DNA of 64,000 nt from JANQIO01 sp965229625. Its GTDB lineage: Bacteria > Pseudomonadota > Gammaproteobacteria > Pseudomonadales > Halieaceae. Made by a program: the position numbers and the translations under genes. The stretch lies in assembly GCA_965229625.1 (NCBI GenBank), contig CBDDJJ010000001.1, positions 2,170,001 to 2,234,000 on the forward strand, written 5' to 3'. The first letter of the stretch is position 1, and the number at the start of each line of letters is the position of its first letter. Of the stretch, positions 52,387 through 60,960 are shown one piece after another. The notes under the pieces are model-generated. The model was not told where the DNA came from, did not search any database, and saw only the letters and a list, made by a program, of their open reading frames with translations.

Positions 52387-53145
52387 ATGCAGGGTGACGG
52401 TCCCCGCAAGCACAGGGATTTCGGTGATCTCCGGGTAATTCCCCGGGCACAGCCGCGTACCGTGCTGGTCGCCAATGCCAAGGGTGGCTGTGGCAAGACC
52501 ACGCTGGCCACCAATCTCGCCGCCTGGTTCGCCAGCCGGGACAAGGCCACGGCGCTGATGGATTTCGATCCCCAGGGTTCCAGCGCCCACTGGCTCAAGC
52601 TGCGCCCGGAACAGGCAGTTCCGCTGTCCGGCATTGCCGCCTACGGCAGGGTCAGCGGCAACGAGACCCGCAGCTTTCGCAACCGCCTGCCCCGCCACGT
52701 GGAACGCGTGGTGGTGGACTCGCCCGCCGGGCTGACCGGCACTGACCTCTACACGCGCATCAGCGATTCCGACCTGATCCTGGTGCCCATACTCCCCTCG
52801 CCCATCGATATTCACTCCGCGGCCAACTTCATCCGCGAAATCGAGATGACCGGCGCACTGCGAGAGCAGAACAAGCAGCTGCTGGTCATTGCCAACCGGG
52901 TGCGGCGCAATACCATCATGTTCTCCACCCTCAACAAGTTTCTTGAGGAGCTGGGCCTGCCGCGAGTGACCTACACGCGCGACAGCCAGCTTTATACCCG
53001 AGCCGCGGCCCAGGGACTGGGTATACCCGATCTCCGCGGGTCACAGGTCGCGCAGGAAAAAACCCACTGGGATCGCATCGGCGGCTGGATCGAGCACCAG
53101 CTAGCGCTGCGCCTGCAGCAGCGGCAGCAGATGCTCCAGCGCTGA
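52387..53145 (+). CDS. Orphan ParA-family ATPase
   Basis: This 252-residue protein has the deviant Walker A GGCGKTT (NAKGGCGKTT) and later DFDPQGSSAHW and DSPAGLTG motifs of the ParA/MinD class. No ParB, parS or segregation partner lies near. Such solo ParA proteins position polar or cellular cargo in some bacteria. I chose ATG 52387, because earlier in-frame ATGs lack a ribosome site. Its 3' end overlaps the convergent TIGR02444 gene by 45 bases. Confidence 0.85.
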   Translation: MQGDGPRKHRDFGDLRVIPRAQPRTVLVANAKGGCGKTTLATNLAAWFASRDKATALMDFDPQGSSAHWLKLRPEQAVPLSGIAAYGRVSGNETRSFRNRLPRHVERVVVDSPAGLTGTDLYTRISDSDLILVPILPSPIDIHSAANFIREIEMTGALREQNKQLLVIANRVRRNTIMFSTLNKFLEELGLPRVTYTRDSQLYTRAAAQGLGIPDLRGSQVAQEKTHWDRIGGWIEHQLALRLQQRQQMLQR

Positions 53146-53619
53146 AGCAAGCGCTTCCATCTCAGTTACATCAATCTCTGTAAACGCAGCCAGCGCCGCG
53201 AGGTTGTCGCGAAGCTTGGGCGTCTGGCCCGGCGCCTGCCAGTCCCCTGGCGGACGGCGTGCCGCCCACATGCGTTCCTGCTGAACCCGCTCCAGTGCCA
53301 GTTCCGCGTCCAGCAGGGCCTGGCGCGCCTGCGGCTCCAGGTCGCGATCCACCCTGCGGCGCAGCGCCCGCTGGGGACGCACCAGGGTGTCACGCCAATC
53401 TGCCACGCTGGCATCTACTGCCGACAGCTCTGACGGAGACAGGGCGATTCCGCAACTGGCGGCAAACACCGTGTACAACAGCAGGTTGACGTCCAGCTTG
53501 TGTTGATCCTGCAAGGCCAGGCACAGCGGCGCCACCCCTTCCTGGGCATACAGTGCCAGCGAAAAGTCCCAGAATGGATTCACGGGGACTGCGTCGGTAG
53601 AATCCGCGCCGATGATCAT
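53101..53619 (-). CDS. TIGR02444-family protein
   Basis: This 172-residue protein has the TIGR02444 pattern: NPFWDFSLALYAQEGVAPLCLALQDQHKLDVNLLLYTVF with the C-terminal helical half. Function is unknown. The start is ATG 53619, whose codon lies in the palindrome ATGATCAT that also holds the ATG of the divergent yheS gene. It ends within the 3' end of the parA-like gene. Confidence 0.8.
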   Translation of the reverse strand: MIIGADSTDAVPVNPFWDFSLALYAQEGVAPLCLALQDQHKLDVNLLLYTVFAASCGIALSPSELSAVDASVADWRDTLVRPQRALRRRVDRDLEPQARQALLDAELALERVQQERMWAARRPPGDWQAPGQTPKLRDNLAALAAFTEIDVTEMEALASALEHLLPLLQAQR

Positions 53620-55513
53620 ACTGCGCAATATTAGTCTACGGCGCGGCACCAAGGTATTGCTGCGTGAAGTGAACCTGACAATCCAGCCCGGGCAGCACCT
53701 GGCGCTGACCGGCGCCAATGGCTGTGGAAAATCCAGCCTGTTTGCGCTGCTGTTGGGTGAGCTGGGGGCGGACAGCGGAGAGATTGAAGGCCTGGACAGC
53801 ATGCGCCTCGCAAACATGGCCCAGGAGCTTGCGCCCAGCCAGGCCAAGGCACTGGGCTTTCTCATCGAGGGAAATCCGGAGATCGCCGGTATACGCAGGG
53901 CACTGGCCACTGCCGACGCCGCCGGTGACTTCGAACGCAGCGCCGAGCTGCACCAGGCTCTGGACGGCGCAGGCGGCTATGACATCGAGCGCCGCGCTGA
54001 GCGCATGCTGGAGGGCCTGGGCTTTGCCGCCGGCGACGGCAACCGCGTGGTGGACAGTTTTTCCGGTGGCTGGCGCATTCGCCTCAACCTGGGACGCGCC
54101 CTCATGGCACCCTCGGACCTGTTGTTGCTGGACGAACCCACCAACCACCTGGACCTGGATGCCACCCTCTGGCTGGAGCAGTGGCTGAAGGCCTACCCGG
54201 GCACCCTGATTCTCATCTCACACGATCGCGAGTTCATCGATGCCACCTGCCAGCAGGTACTGCACGTGGAACACCAGCGCGTGGATGCCTACCGCGGCAA
54301 CTACTCCGCCTTCGAAATGCAGCGCGCCGAGCGGCTCGCCAACCAACAGGCCAGCTATGAAAAACAGCAGCGGCGTATCGCGGAGATCGATGCCTTCGTC
54401 AGGCGCTTTCGCTACAAGGCGAGCAAGGCGCGCCAGGCCCAGAGTCGACTCAAGGAACTGGAGCGCATGCAGTCCATAGCCCCGGCCCACGTCGATTCAC
54501 CCTTCAGCTTTGCGTTCCTGCCACCGGATCGCGCCAGCGATCCCATCCTGGGCCTGTCTGAAGCACAACTGGGCTACCAGCGGTCGATTCTCGAGTCCGT
54601 GGATGTAACGCTGCGGCCCGGTAGCCGCGTCGGCCTGCTGGGACGCAACGGCGCCGGCAAGTCCACCCTGCTGAAGAGTCTCACCGGCGAGCTACCCCTG
54701 CTGGCCGGGCGCCGCATTGAGGGCGCGCATTGCGCGGTGGGCTATTTCGACCAGCACCAGCTCGAGGCCCTCGATCTCACGGCCAGCGCCTTTACCCACC
54801 TGCAGCGGCTGCGCCCTGAGGCGCGAGAGCAGGAAGTCCTCGATTTCCTGGGGGGCTTCGGTTTCCGCGGCGATGACGCCACGGTCGCCATCGCACCCTT
54901 TTCGGGAGGCGAGAAAACGCGCCTCGCGCTGGCCATGGTGGTGTGGCAGAAACCCAACCTGCTGGTGATGGATGAGCCCACCAACCACCTGGACATGGAG
55001 ATGCGCCACGCCCTCACCGTCGCACTGCAGGGCTACGACGGCGCCATGGTGCTCGTCACGCACGACCGCCACCTGTTGCGCAATACCGTCGATGAACTGC
55101 TGCTGGTGCACGATGGCAGGGTCAGCGAATACCCCGACGATGTCAGCCGCTACGAGAAGTGGGTACTGAAACAGCAGGGCGATGAGCAGCCGCAGGCAGC
55201 ACCTCCCGCCGAGCGCGGCGGACGCAAGGCCCAGCGCCAGGCAGCCGCGCGCCAGCGTGAGCAACTGCGGCCGCTAAAACGGGAGATCGACAGCACCGAA
55301 GCCGCCATGGAAAAGGCCGATTCGGCCCTCGCTGAACTGAACGCCCGGCTGACAGATACCGGGCTGTATGACAGCGCGCGCAAATCCGAGCTGGACGAAC
55401 TGCTGAAAGAACAGGGGCGCCTGCGCCAGCTGGCGGAACAGTTGGAGAACACCTGGCTGTCGCTGCAACAGGATCTGGAGCAGCTCGAGGAGGAGCTGGC
55501 CACGGCCAGGTGA
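53612..55513 (+). CDS. yheS: ABC-F family ATPase YheS
   Basis: This 633-residue protein has two ABC domains with Walker A (GANGCGKSS and GRNGAGKST), signature (FSGGWRIRL and FSGGEKTRLAL) and EPTNHLD motifs, a linker between, and a charged C-terminal coiled coil. It matches YheS along its length. ABC-F proteins act on the ribosome. The start ATG lies in an 8-base palindrome shared with the divergent TIGR02444 gene. It precedes, convergent with, a GIY-YIG gene. Confidence 0.92.
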   Translation: MIILRNISLRRGTKVLLREVNLTIQPGQHLALTGANGCGKSSLFALLLGELGADSGEIEGLDSMRLANMAQELAPSQAKALGFLIEGNPEIAGIRRALATADAAGDFERSAELHQALDGAGGYDIERRAERMLEGLGFAAGDGNRVVDSFSGGWRIRLNLGRALMAPSDLLLLDEPTNHLDLDATLWLEQWLKAYPGTLILISHDREFIDATCQQVLHVEHQRVDAYRGNYSAFEMQRAERLANQQASYEKQQRRIAEIDAFVRRFRYKASKARQAQSRLKELERMQSIAPAHVDSPFSFAFLPPDRASDPILGLSEAQLGYQRSILESVDVTLRPGSRVGLLGRNGAGKSTLLKSLTGELPLLAGRRIEGAHCAVGYFDQHQLEALDLTASAFTHLQRLRPEAREQEVLDFLGGFGFRGDDATVAIAPFSGGEKTRLALAMVVWQKPNLLVMDEPTNHLDMEMRHALTVALQGYDGAMVLVTHDRHLLRNTVDELLLVHDGRVSEYPDDVSRYEKWVLKQQGDEQPQAAPPAERGGRKAQRQAAARQREQLRPLKREIDSTEAAMEKADSALAELNARLTDTGLYDSARKSELDELLKEQGRLRQLAEQLENTWLSLQQDLEQLEEELATAR

Positions 55514-55516
55514 ATC

Positions 55517-55771
55517 CTAGCTGCCAGCCACCAGCCGCAGCTTGGCGGCGCGGGACAGCTTCCTGACTTGCGCTTCCCGCGACTGGGCCGCCGCGCGATC
55601 ATCACAGGGCTCAGACCAGGCCAGCTCCACCGGCCGGCGACCGCGGGTGTAGCGGGCGCCGCCTACCAGCTCCCCATTGTGCTGTCGCAGCCGCCGTTCC
55701 AGGTCGCGGGCCACGCCGGTATAAAAGCTGCCGTCACGGCAGCGCAGCAGGTAAACGTACCAGCCAGCCAC
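55517..55771 (-). CDS. GIY-YIG nuclease-family protein (UPF0213-like)
   Basis: This 84-residue protein has the GIY-YIG pattern (WYVYLLRCRDGSFYTGVARDLERRLRQHN), similar to YhbQ. The start is GTG 55771, 13 bases after the arsM stop. A longer open frame upstream is only the arsM coding region read out of phase. It is probably translated with arsM. Role is unknown, possibly DNA repair. Confidence 0.75.
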   Translation of the reverse strand: MAGWYVYLLRCRDGSFYTGVARDLERRLRQHNGELVGGARYTRGRRPVELAWSEPCDDRAAAQSREAQVRKLSRAAKLRLVAGS

Positions 55772-55784
55772 AGCCAACGCGGGT

Positions 55785-56531
55785 TCAGCAGCAGCCGCTG
55801 CCGCCGCCGGGTTTGACGGCGACCACGGTGGCGGAGTGGAAGTTGATGCCCTCCACGGTTTGCCAGGGGTCGGCTTCGAAACTGTCATAACTGACGTTTT
55901 CGAAACCGGCTGCCGTGAAGGCGTCCAGGAAGGCCTGCTGTTCATAGGCGCCGGAGATGCAGCCACTCCACAATTCGGCGTCGCGCTTGAGGTGTTCAGG
56001 CACCGCCGCATCGCTGACGATATCGGAAATCGCGATCCGTCCACCGGGCTTCAGCACCGAGTGCACGCCATCAATCAGGCGCTGGCGATCACTTTCAGCG
56101 ACGAGGTTCAGCACACAGTTGGAAATCACCAGGCTGGCCGTGCCGGGCTGCACCAGGTCACCGACCTCCTGTATGTAGCCCTTGCGGAACTCCACCACGC
56201 TGTAACCCAGCTTCTCCGCCATCTCGGTACGGTAGCGCTCGGCCAGTGCCAGCATGTCGTCAGTCATATCGATGCCGATCACGCGACCCCCGGCGCCAAC
56301 GATCTGGGCGGCGATATAACAGATCTTGCCGCCGCCGCTGCCCAGATCCACCACGGTGTCACCGCTGCGGGCATAGCGCGAGGGATCACCGCAGCCGTAG
56401 TCTTTCTCGATGATCTCCGCGGGCAGCAGCTCCAGCATTTCGGGCCGGTACTGCACCGGGCAACAGAGGCTCTCCTGGCGCTGGTTGGCGCCTTCCGCGT
56501 AACGTTCCTGGACGATGGATTCAACGGTCAT
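55785..56531 (-). CDS. arsM: Arsenite methyltransferase ArsM-like
   Basis: This 248-residue protein has the SAM motif VVDLGSGGGKICY and the three conserved arsenic-binding cysteines in context (DYGCGDP, SNCVLNL and SGCISGAY). It also has Cys pairs at the N-terminus (LCCPV) and the C-terminus (GSGCC). ArsM methylates As(III). Genes for ArsR, ArsB or ArsC are not visible. It lies 59 bases after the TVP38-flavoprotein gene on the same strand. Confidence 0.8.
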   Translation of the reverse strand: MTVESIVQERYAEGANQRQESLCCPVQYRPEMLELLPAEIIEKDYGCGDPSRYARSGDTVVDLGSGGGKICYIAAQIVGAGGRVIGIDMTDDMLALAERYRTEMAEKLGYSVVEFRKGYIQEVGDLVQPGTASLVISNCVLNLVAESDRQRLIDGVHSVLKPGGRIAISDIVSDAAVPEHLKRDAELWSGCISGAYEQQAFLDAFTAAGFENVSYDSFEADPWQTVEGINFHSATVVAVKPGGGSGCC

Positions 56532-56590
56532 AACTCTTCCCTGGTTTCACAGATAATCTTCTGCTGCCTGGTCATTCACGGCGCGTCGCT

Positions 56591-58732
56591 TCAGGCGGCG
56601 CCGCGACGCCAGTTGTGCAGCCTCTCAACCCAGTTGAGCAGGCCCTCGGGCTTACGCGCCTTGCGCCACTCGCCGGCCACGAACTTGTTGCTCTCCGACA
56701 GGGTCGGGTAGACGTGAATGGTGCCGAGAATCTTGTTGAGGCCGATGCCGTGCTTCATGGCCAGCACATACTCCGCCAGCAGTTCGGCGGCGTGATAACC
56801 GACAATGGTCACGCCGAGAATGCGGTCCTTGCCCGGCTCCGTCAGCACCTTGATAAAGCCGTGCGCCTCGCTATCGGCAATCGCCCGATCGAGATCATCG
56901 ATGTCATAGCGAGTAACCTCGTACTCGATTTCCCGTTCACGTGCTTCCAGCTCGTTGATGCCCACCCGGGCAACTTCAGGATCGGTAAAGGTTGTCCAGG
57001 GCACCACCGAGTAGTCGACCCGGAATTTGCGGGCGAAACCGAACAGGGAATTGACCGCCGTATACCAGGCCTGGTGGCTGGCCATATGCGTGAACTGGTA
57101 GGGCCCGACGATATCGCCGCAGGCCAGCACTGTGGGCACACTGGTGCGCAGGTATTCATCCACCACCAGGGTGCCATTGGGATGGGTTTCAATGCCGAGC
57201 TCTTCCAGGCCGAGGCCTTCGGAGTTCGCCTTGCGGCCTACCGCCACCAGCACCCGGTCAAACTCCAGCGTTTTGGACTGGCCGTCGCAGTCGAAATCGG
57301 CGAGCTTGCGGTCGTCTTCCCGGCGGAAACCAACAGCGCGGTGGCCGGTCAACACCTCGATACCTGAATTGCGGAATACCTCGGTGACGTGGGCGGCTAC
57401 CTCGGCGTCTTCGCGGGGCATGATCTGCGGCGCCATGTCCACCAGGGTGACGCGACTGCCCAGGCGCGAGAAGGCCTGAGCCAGTTCACAGCCAATCGGG
57501 CCCGCACCCATCACCAGCAAACGCCGGGGCAGGTCGCGCAGTTCCCAGAGACTGTCCGAGGTCAGGTAGTCCTGTTGATCAAGTCCGGGCACGGGAGGCA
57601 CAAATGGCCGGGCGCCGGAAGCAATCACGATATTGCGGGCACTGCGTCGCTCACCATCTATTTCCACTTCCCAGGGCGACACCAGTTTCGCCTCGCCGCT
57701 GATGCAGTTGACCCCCAGGGTGGTGAAGCGCTCTACCGAGTCATGGGGTTCGATTTTCGCTATCACTGACTGCACCCGCTCCATCACCGCGGGAAAGTCC
57801 ACCTGGGTATCCACGGCGCCGAGGCCAAACTCCGGTGCGCGTCGCAGGTATTCGGCAATGCGCCCGGAACGGATCAGCGCCTTGCTAGGTACACAGCCGG
57901 TATTGAGACAGTCGCCGCCCATCTTGTGGCGCTCAACCAGGCTGACCCGGGCGCGCACGGTGGCGGCGATCAGCGCTGCCACCAGGCCCGCCGAACCGGC
58001 GCCGATGACCAGCATGTTGTCATCAAAGCGGCTCGGCTTCGTGAAGCGTGACAGCGCCTTGCGGGATTTGATCATGCCGAGTAACCAGCGCGACAGTAAA
58101 GGGAATACCGCCAGTAGTGCAAAGGAGAGCAGGAGGCTCGGCGAGAGGATGCCGCCGAGGCCTTCGAGCTGCCCGAGCTGGGTGCCGGCATTCACATACA
58201 CGGCCGTCCCCGCCAACATGCCGAGCTGGCTCACCCAGTAAAAGCGCCACAGGGAAATGGGCAGCACACCCATCACCAGATTGATCACGAAGAAAGGAAA
58301 GAGCGGCACCAGACGCAGACCGAACAGGTAGAAGGCTCCATCGCGCTCAAAACCCGCGTTGAGCGACCTGAGCTGCCGCTTGAAGCGGTCCTGTACCCAG
58401 TCACGCAGCAGCACCCTGGAAACGAAACAGGCCAGGGTTGCACCGACGCTGGAGGCGAACGACACCAGCAACAGGCCATAGCCGAAACCGAACAGGGCTC
58501 CGCCGGCCAGGGTCATCACCGCCGCACCTGGCAGCGAGAGCCCTGTCACCAGCACATAGATGGCAAAGTAGATCGCGCCCGTGCTCCAGGGGTGCTCAGC
58601 GTAGTACGCCTGAAAATCACCCATTCTCGCCTTGATCTCCTCAAAGCGGAGATAGCTGCCAAGGTCAAAACTGACCCACAGCGCAATGGCCACTCCGATG
58701 GCTACGAGTACCGCGATCTGCTTCCTGTTCAT
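56591..58732 (-). CDS. TVP38-family membrane domain fused to a flavin-disulfide oxidoreductase
   Basis: This 713-residue protein has an N-terminal membrane domain of about 230 residues (TVP38/TMEM64, SNARE-associated type: GLSLPGAAVMTLAGGALFG, FFVINLVMGVLPISLWRFYW). A C-terminal class I pyridine-nucleotide-disulfide oxidoreductase follows, with the redox motif GGDCLNTGCVPSKAL, the NAD site GAGPIGCELAQAF and a C-terminal HVYPTLSE. This is like a dihydrolipoamide or mercuric reductase anchored to the membrane. It precedes arsM on the same transcript. Confidence 0.9.
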   Translation of the reverse strand: MNRKQIAVLVAIGVAIALWVSFDLGSYLRFEEIKARMGDFQAYYAEHPWSTGAIYFAIYVLVTGLSLPGAAVMTLAGGALFGFGYGLLLVSFASSVGATLACFVSRVLLRDWVQDRFKRQLRSLNAGFERDGAFYLFGLRLVPLFPFFVINLVMGVLPISLWRFYWVSQLGMLAGTAVYVNAGTQLGQLEGLGGILSPSLLLSFALLAVFPLLSRWLLGMIKSRKALSRFTKPSRFDDNMLVIGAGSAGLVAALIAATVRARVSLVERHKMGGDCLNTGCVPSKALIRSGRIAEYLRRAPEFGLGAVDTQVDFPAVMERVQSVIAKIEPHDSVERFTTLGVNCISGEAKLVSPWEVEIDGERRSARNIVIASGARPFVPPVPGLDQQDYLTSDSLWELRDLPRRLLVMGAGPIGCELAQAFSRLGSRVTLVDMAPQIMPREDAEVAAHVTEVFRNSGIEVLTGHRAVGFRREDDRKLADFDCDGQSKTLEFDRVLVAVGRKANSEGLGLEELGIETHPNGTLVVDEYLRTSVPTVLACGDIVGPYQFTHMASHQAWYTAVNSLFGFARKFRVDYSVVPWTTFTDPEVARVGINELEAREREIEYEVTRYDIDDLDRAIADSEAHGFIKVLTEPGKDRILGVTIVGYHAAELLAEYVLAMKHGIGLNKILGTIHVYPTLSESNKFVAGEWRKARKPEGLLNWVERLHNWRRGAA

Positions 58733-58883
58733 TCTGTCTATGCCTTTGCTTCAATGCGGCTGTGATGGACCCGGCCTCTTTAGTTACGGTTTCGAGGCAA
58801 TGGTTCCACGGGGAAATCGTCAGCTTATACCAATTGCCGCTAACGGGATGCCGAATGGTACTAAGCGCGAGCCTGCTGATTCC

Positions 58884-58911
58884 TTGTACAGCGACGCCCC
58901 GGTGGTATGAT
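58884..58911 (+). promoter_or_regulatory. Putative sigma-70 promoter of trxA
   Basis: TTGTAC (58884-58889) and TATGAT (58906-58911) are separated by 16 bp, with TGG before the -10 hexamer. Transcription would start about 34 bases before the trxA ATG. Confidence 0.6.
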
Positions 58912-58951
58912 TGCGCGCTTACCGATTCCAGAAACATTCACGGAGACAACC

Positions 58952-59278
58952 ATGAGTGAACACATCGTTCATGTAAGCGACGCTTCCTTCGACGCGGAGG
59001 TCCTGAACTCGGACATCCCGGTACTGGTGGACTTCTGGGCCGAGTGGTGTGGCCCCTGCAAGATGATTGCCCCGGTGCTGAACGAGATTGCCGATGAGTA
59101 CGCTGGCAAGATCAAGGTCTGCAAGGTCGACGTCGACGCCAACCCTGAAGTGCCGCCGAAATTTGGCATCCGCGGCATTCCTACCCTGATCATCTTCAAG
59201 GGCGGCAATGCCGAGGCCACCAAGGTCGGCGCCCTGTCAAAGACCCAGCTAACGGAATTTGTCGAAGCGTCTGTCTGA
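58952..59278 (+). CDS. trxA: Thioredoxin 1
   Basis: This 108-residue cytoplasmic protein has the WCGPCK active site, cis-Pro segment (GIPTLIIF) and normal length. I chose ATG 58952 because CGGAGA lies seven bases upstream, and an upstream ATG (58907) lies in the promoter region. Reduces disulfides of many enzymes, including those of the glutathione and peroxiredoxin systems. It is followed by a terminator and then rho, the usual order in gammaproteobacteria. Confidence 0.95.
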   Translation: MSEHIVHVSDASFDAEVLNSDIPVLVDFWAEWCGPCKMIAPVLNEIADEYAGKIKVCKVDVDANPEVPPKFGIRGIPTLIIFKGGNAEATKVGALSKTQLTEFVEASV

Positions 59279-59289
59279 TTCCACCCACT

Positions 59290-59338
59290 GGCGGTGACTT
59301 GCAGGCCACGCAAGTCGTTGTGAGCGCCGCATTTTTTT
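59290..59338 (+). terminator. Terminator after trxA
   Basis: ACTTGC (59297-59302) and GCAAGT (59310-59315) form an inner stem, and GGCG (59290-59293) with CGCC (59325-59328) an outer one. Seven T follow (59332-59338). This should end the trxA transcript. Confidence 0.6.
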
Positions 59339-59638
59339 GCCATGGGGGGTATAGACGCCCCCCGAAGGCCGTGCTACATTTCATCGCGTCCTGCACCCCG
59401 CAGGCCACCATAACAAGCAAAAACTCCCTGAGCGTCGACGGCGCAACCCCCTGACCTGGCAAATCGTCCCGGTCGTCGGTAAAGCGGAAGCATTCTGGCA
59501 AATCACCCTTGGGAAGGGTCGCCCGGTGCCCGTCATGCAAACGCAAACAAACCAGCGTCTGCCGCGTTCGCGCCTACTTTCCTCAGCATCGGACCTCAGC
59601 GGACCTTTTCCAGACCTACAAATCAGACCAAGAAATCT
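59339..59638 (+). other. rho leader region
   Basis: About 300 bases without a gene between the trxA terminator and rho. A possible promoter is TAGACG (59352-59357) with TACATT (59375-59380) at 17 bp. G6 (59344-59349) and C6 (59358-59363) form an 8-base-loop hairpin around the -35. The rest is C- and CA-rich, as in the long leaders that carry Rho autoregulation in other bacteria. No small ORF was recognised. Confidence 0.5.
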
Positions 59639-60907
59639 ATGAATCTGACTGACCTCAAAACCAAATCTACCCAGGAACTGATCGACATTGCCTCGGAGAT
59701 CGGCCTGGATAACATCGCCCGTTCTCGCAAGCAGGACATCATCTTCTCGATCCTGAAACGCCACGCCAAGAGCGGCGAGGACATCTATGGCGATGGCGTA
59801 CTGGAAATCCTGCAGGACGGCTTTGGCTTCCTGCGCTCGGCGGAAGGTTCCTACCTTGCCGGCCCGGATGACATCTACGTATCCCCCAGCCAGATTCGAC
59901 GATTCAACCTGCGCACCGGCGATTCCATTAACGGCAAGATTCGCCCGCCCAAGGACAGTGAGCGCTACTTCGCGCTGCTCAAGGTCGGCGAGGTCAACTT
60001 CACCAAGCCGGAAGACTCCAAGCACAAGATCCTGTTCGAGAACCTCACGCCGCTGTTCCCGAACGAGCGCCTGCAACTGGAGAAGGGCAACGGTTCTACC
60101 GAGGACCTCACCGGCCGCATCATCGACCTGGTGGCTCCCATCGGCAAGGGCCAGCGCGGCCTGCTGGTGGCACCGCCCAAGGCCGGTAAAACCATCATGA
60201 TGCAGAACATCGCCCAGGCGATTATCAGCAACAACCCCGAGTGCTACGTGATCGTGCTGTTGATCGACGAGCGCCCGGAAGAAGTCACCGAGATGCAGCG
60301 CTCGGTCGGCGCCCAGGGCGCCGAGGTTGTGGCCTCGACGTTTGACGAGCCGCCGGCCCGTCACGTGCAGGTGGCCGACATGGTGATCGAGAAGGCCAAG
60401 CGCCTGGTGGAACACAAGCGCGACGTGGTCATCCTGCTGGACTCCATCACCCGCCTGGCACGCGCCTACAACACCGTGGTGCCCTCCTCCGGCAAGGTAT
60501 TGACCGGTGGTGTCGACGCCCACGCCCTGGAGCGCCCCAAGCGTTTCTTCGGCGCGGCCCGGAACATCGAGGAAGGCGGCAGCCTCAGCATTATCGCCAC
60601 CGCCCTGATCGACACCGGCTCGAAGATGGACGAGGTGATCTACGAGGAATTCAAGGGCACCGGCAACATGGAGCTGCACCTGGACCGCAAGGTGGCGGAA
60701 AAGCGTGTCTACCCGGCCATCAATATTCGCCGCTCCGGTACCCGCCGCGAAGACCTGCTCACCAGCGAGGAAGAACTGCAGCGCATGTGGATCCTGCGCA
60801 AGCTGCTGCACGGCATGGAAGACCTGCCCGCCATCGAGTTCCTCACTGACAAGCTCAAGGACACCAAGACCAACGAGGAATTCTTCCTCTCCATGAAGCG
60901 TAAGTAA
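59639..60907 (+). CDS. rho: Transcription termination factor Rho
   Basis: This 422-residue protein has the RNA-binding cold-shock-like domain (about 50-130, DGFGFLRSAEGSYLAGPDDIYV) and the ATPase domain with Walker A (PPKAGKT) and the sequences of the R-loop and Q-loop (GSKMDEVIYEEFKGTGN). The length is normal. Starts at ATG 59639. Downstream ubiD follows after 53 bases. Confidence 0.97.
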   Translation: MNLTDLKTKSTQELIDIASEIGLDNIARSRKQDIIFSILKRHAKSGEDIYGDGVLEILQDGFGFLRSAEGSYLAGPDDIYVSPSQIRRFNLRTGDSINGKIRPPKDSERYFALLKVGEVNFTKPEDSKHKILFENLTPLFPNERLQLEKGNGSTEDLTGRIIDLVAPIGKGQRGLLVAPPKAGKTIMMQNIAQAIISNNPECYVIVLLIDERPEEVTEMQRSVGAQGAEVVASTFDEPPARHVQVADMVIEKAKRLVEHKRDVVILLDSITRLARAYNTVVPSSGKVLTGGVDAHALERPKRFFGAARNIEEGGSLSIIATALIDTGSKMDEVIYEEFKGTGNMELHLDRKVAEKRVYPAINIRRSGTRREDLLTSEEELQRMWILRKLLHGMEDLPAIEFLTDKLKDTKTNEEFFLSMKRK

Positions 60908-60960
60908 GTCACCGGCGCGTACAACAGGAAGGCCTTGAGCACCACCACGGAGTCCGGCAC

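Noticed and set aside
52387..53145. A plasmid-partition or replication-origin locus
   Set aside because: No ParB, parS-like palindrome or replication gene was seen beside this ParA, and the neighbours are core genes.
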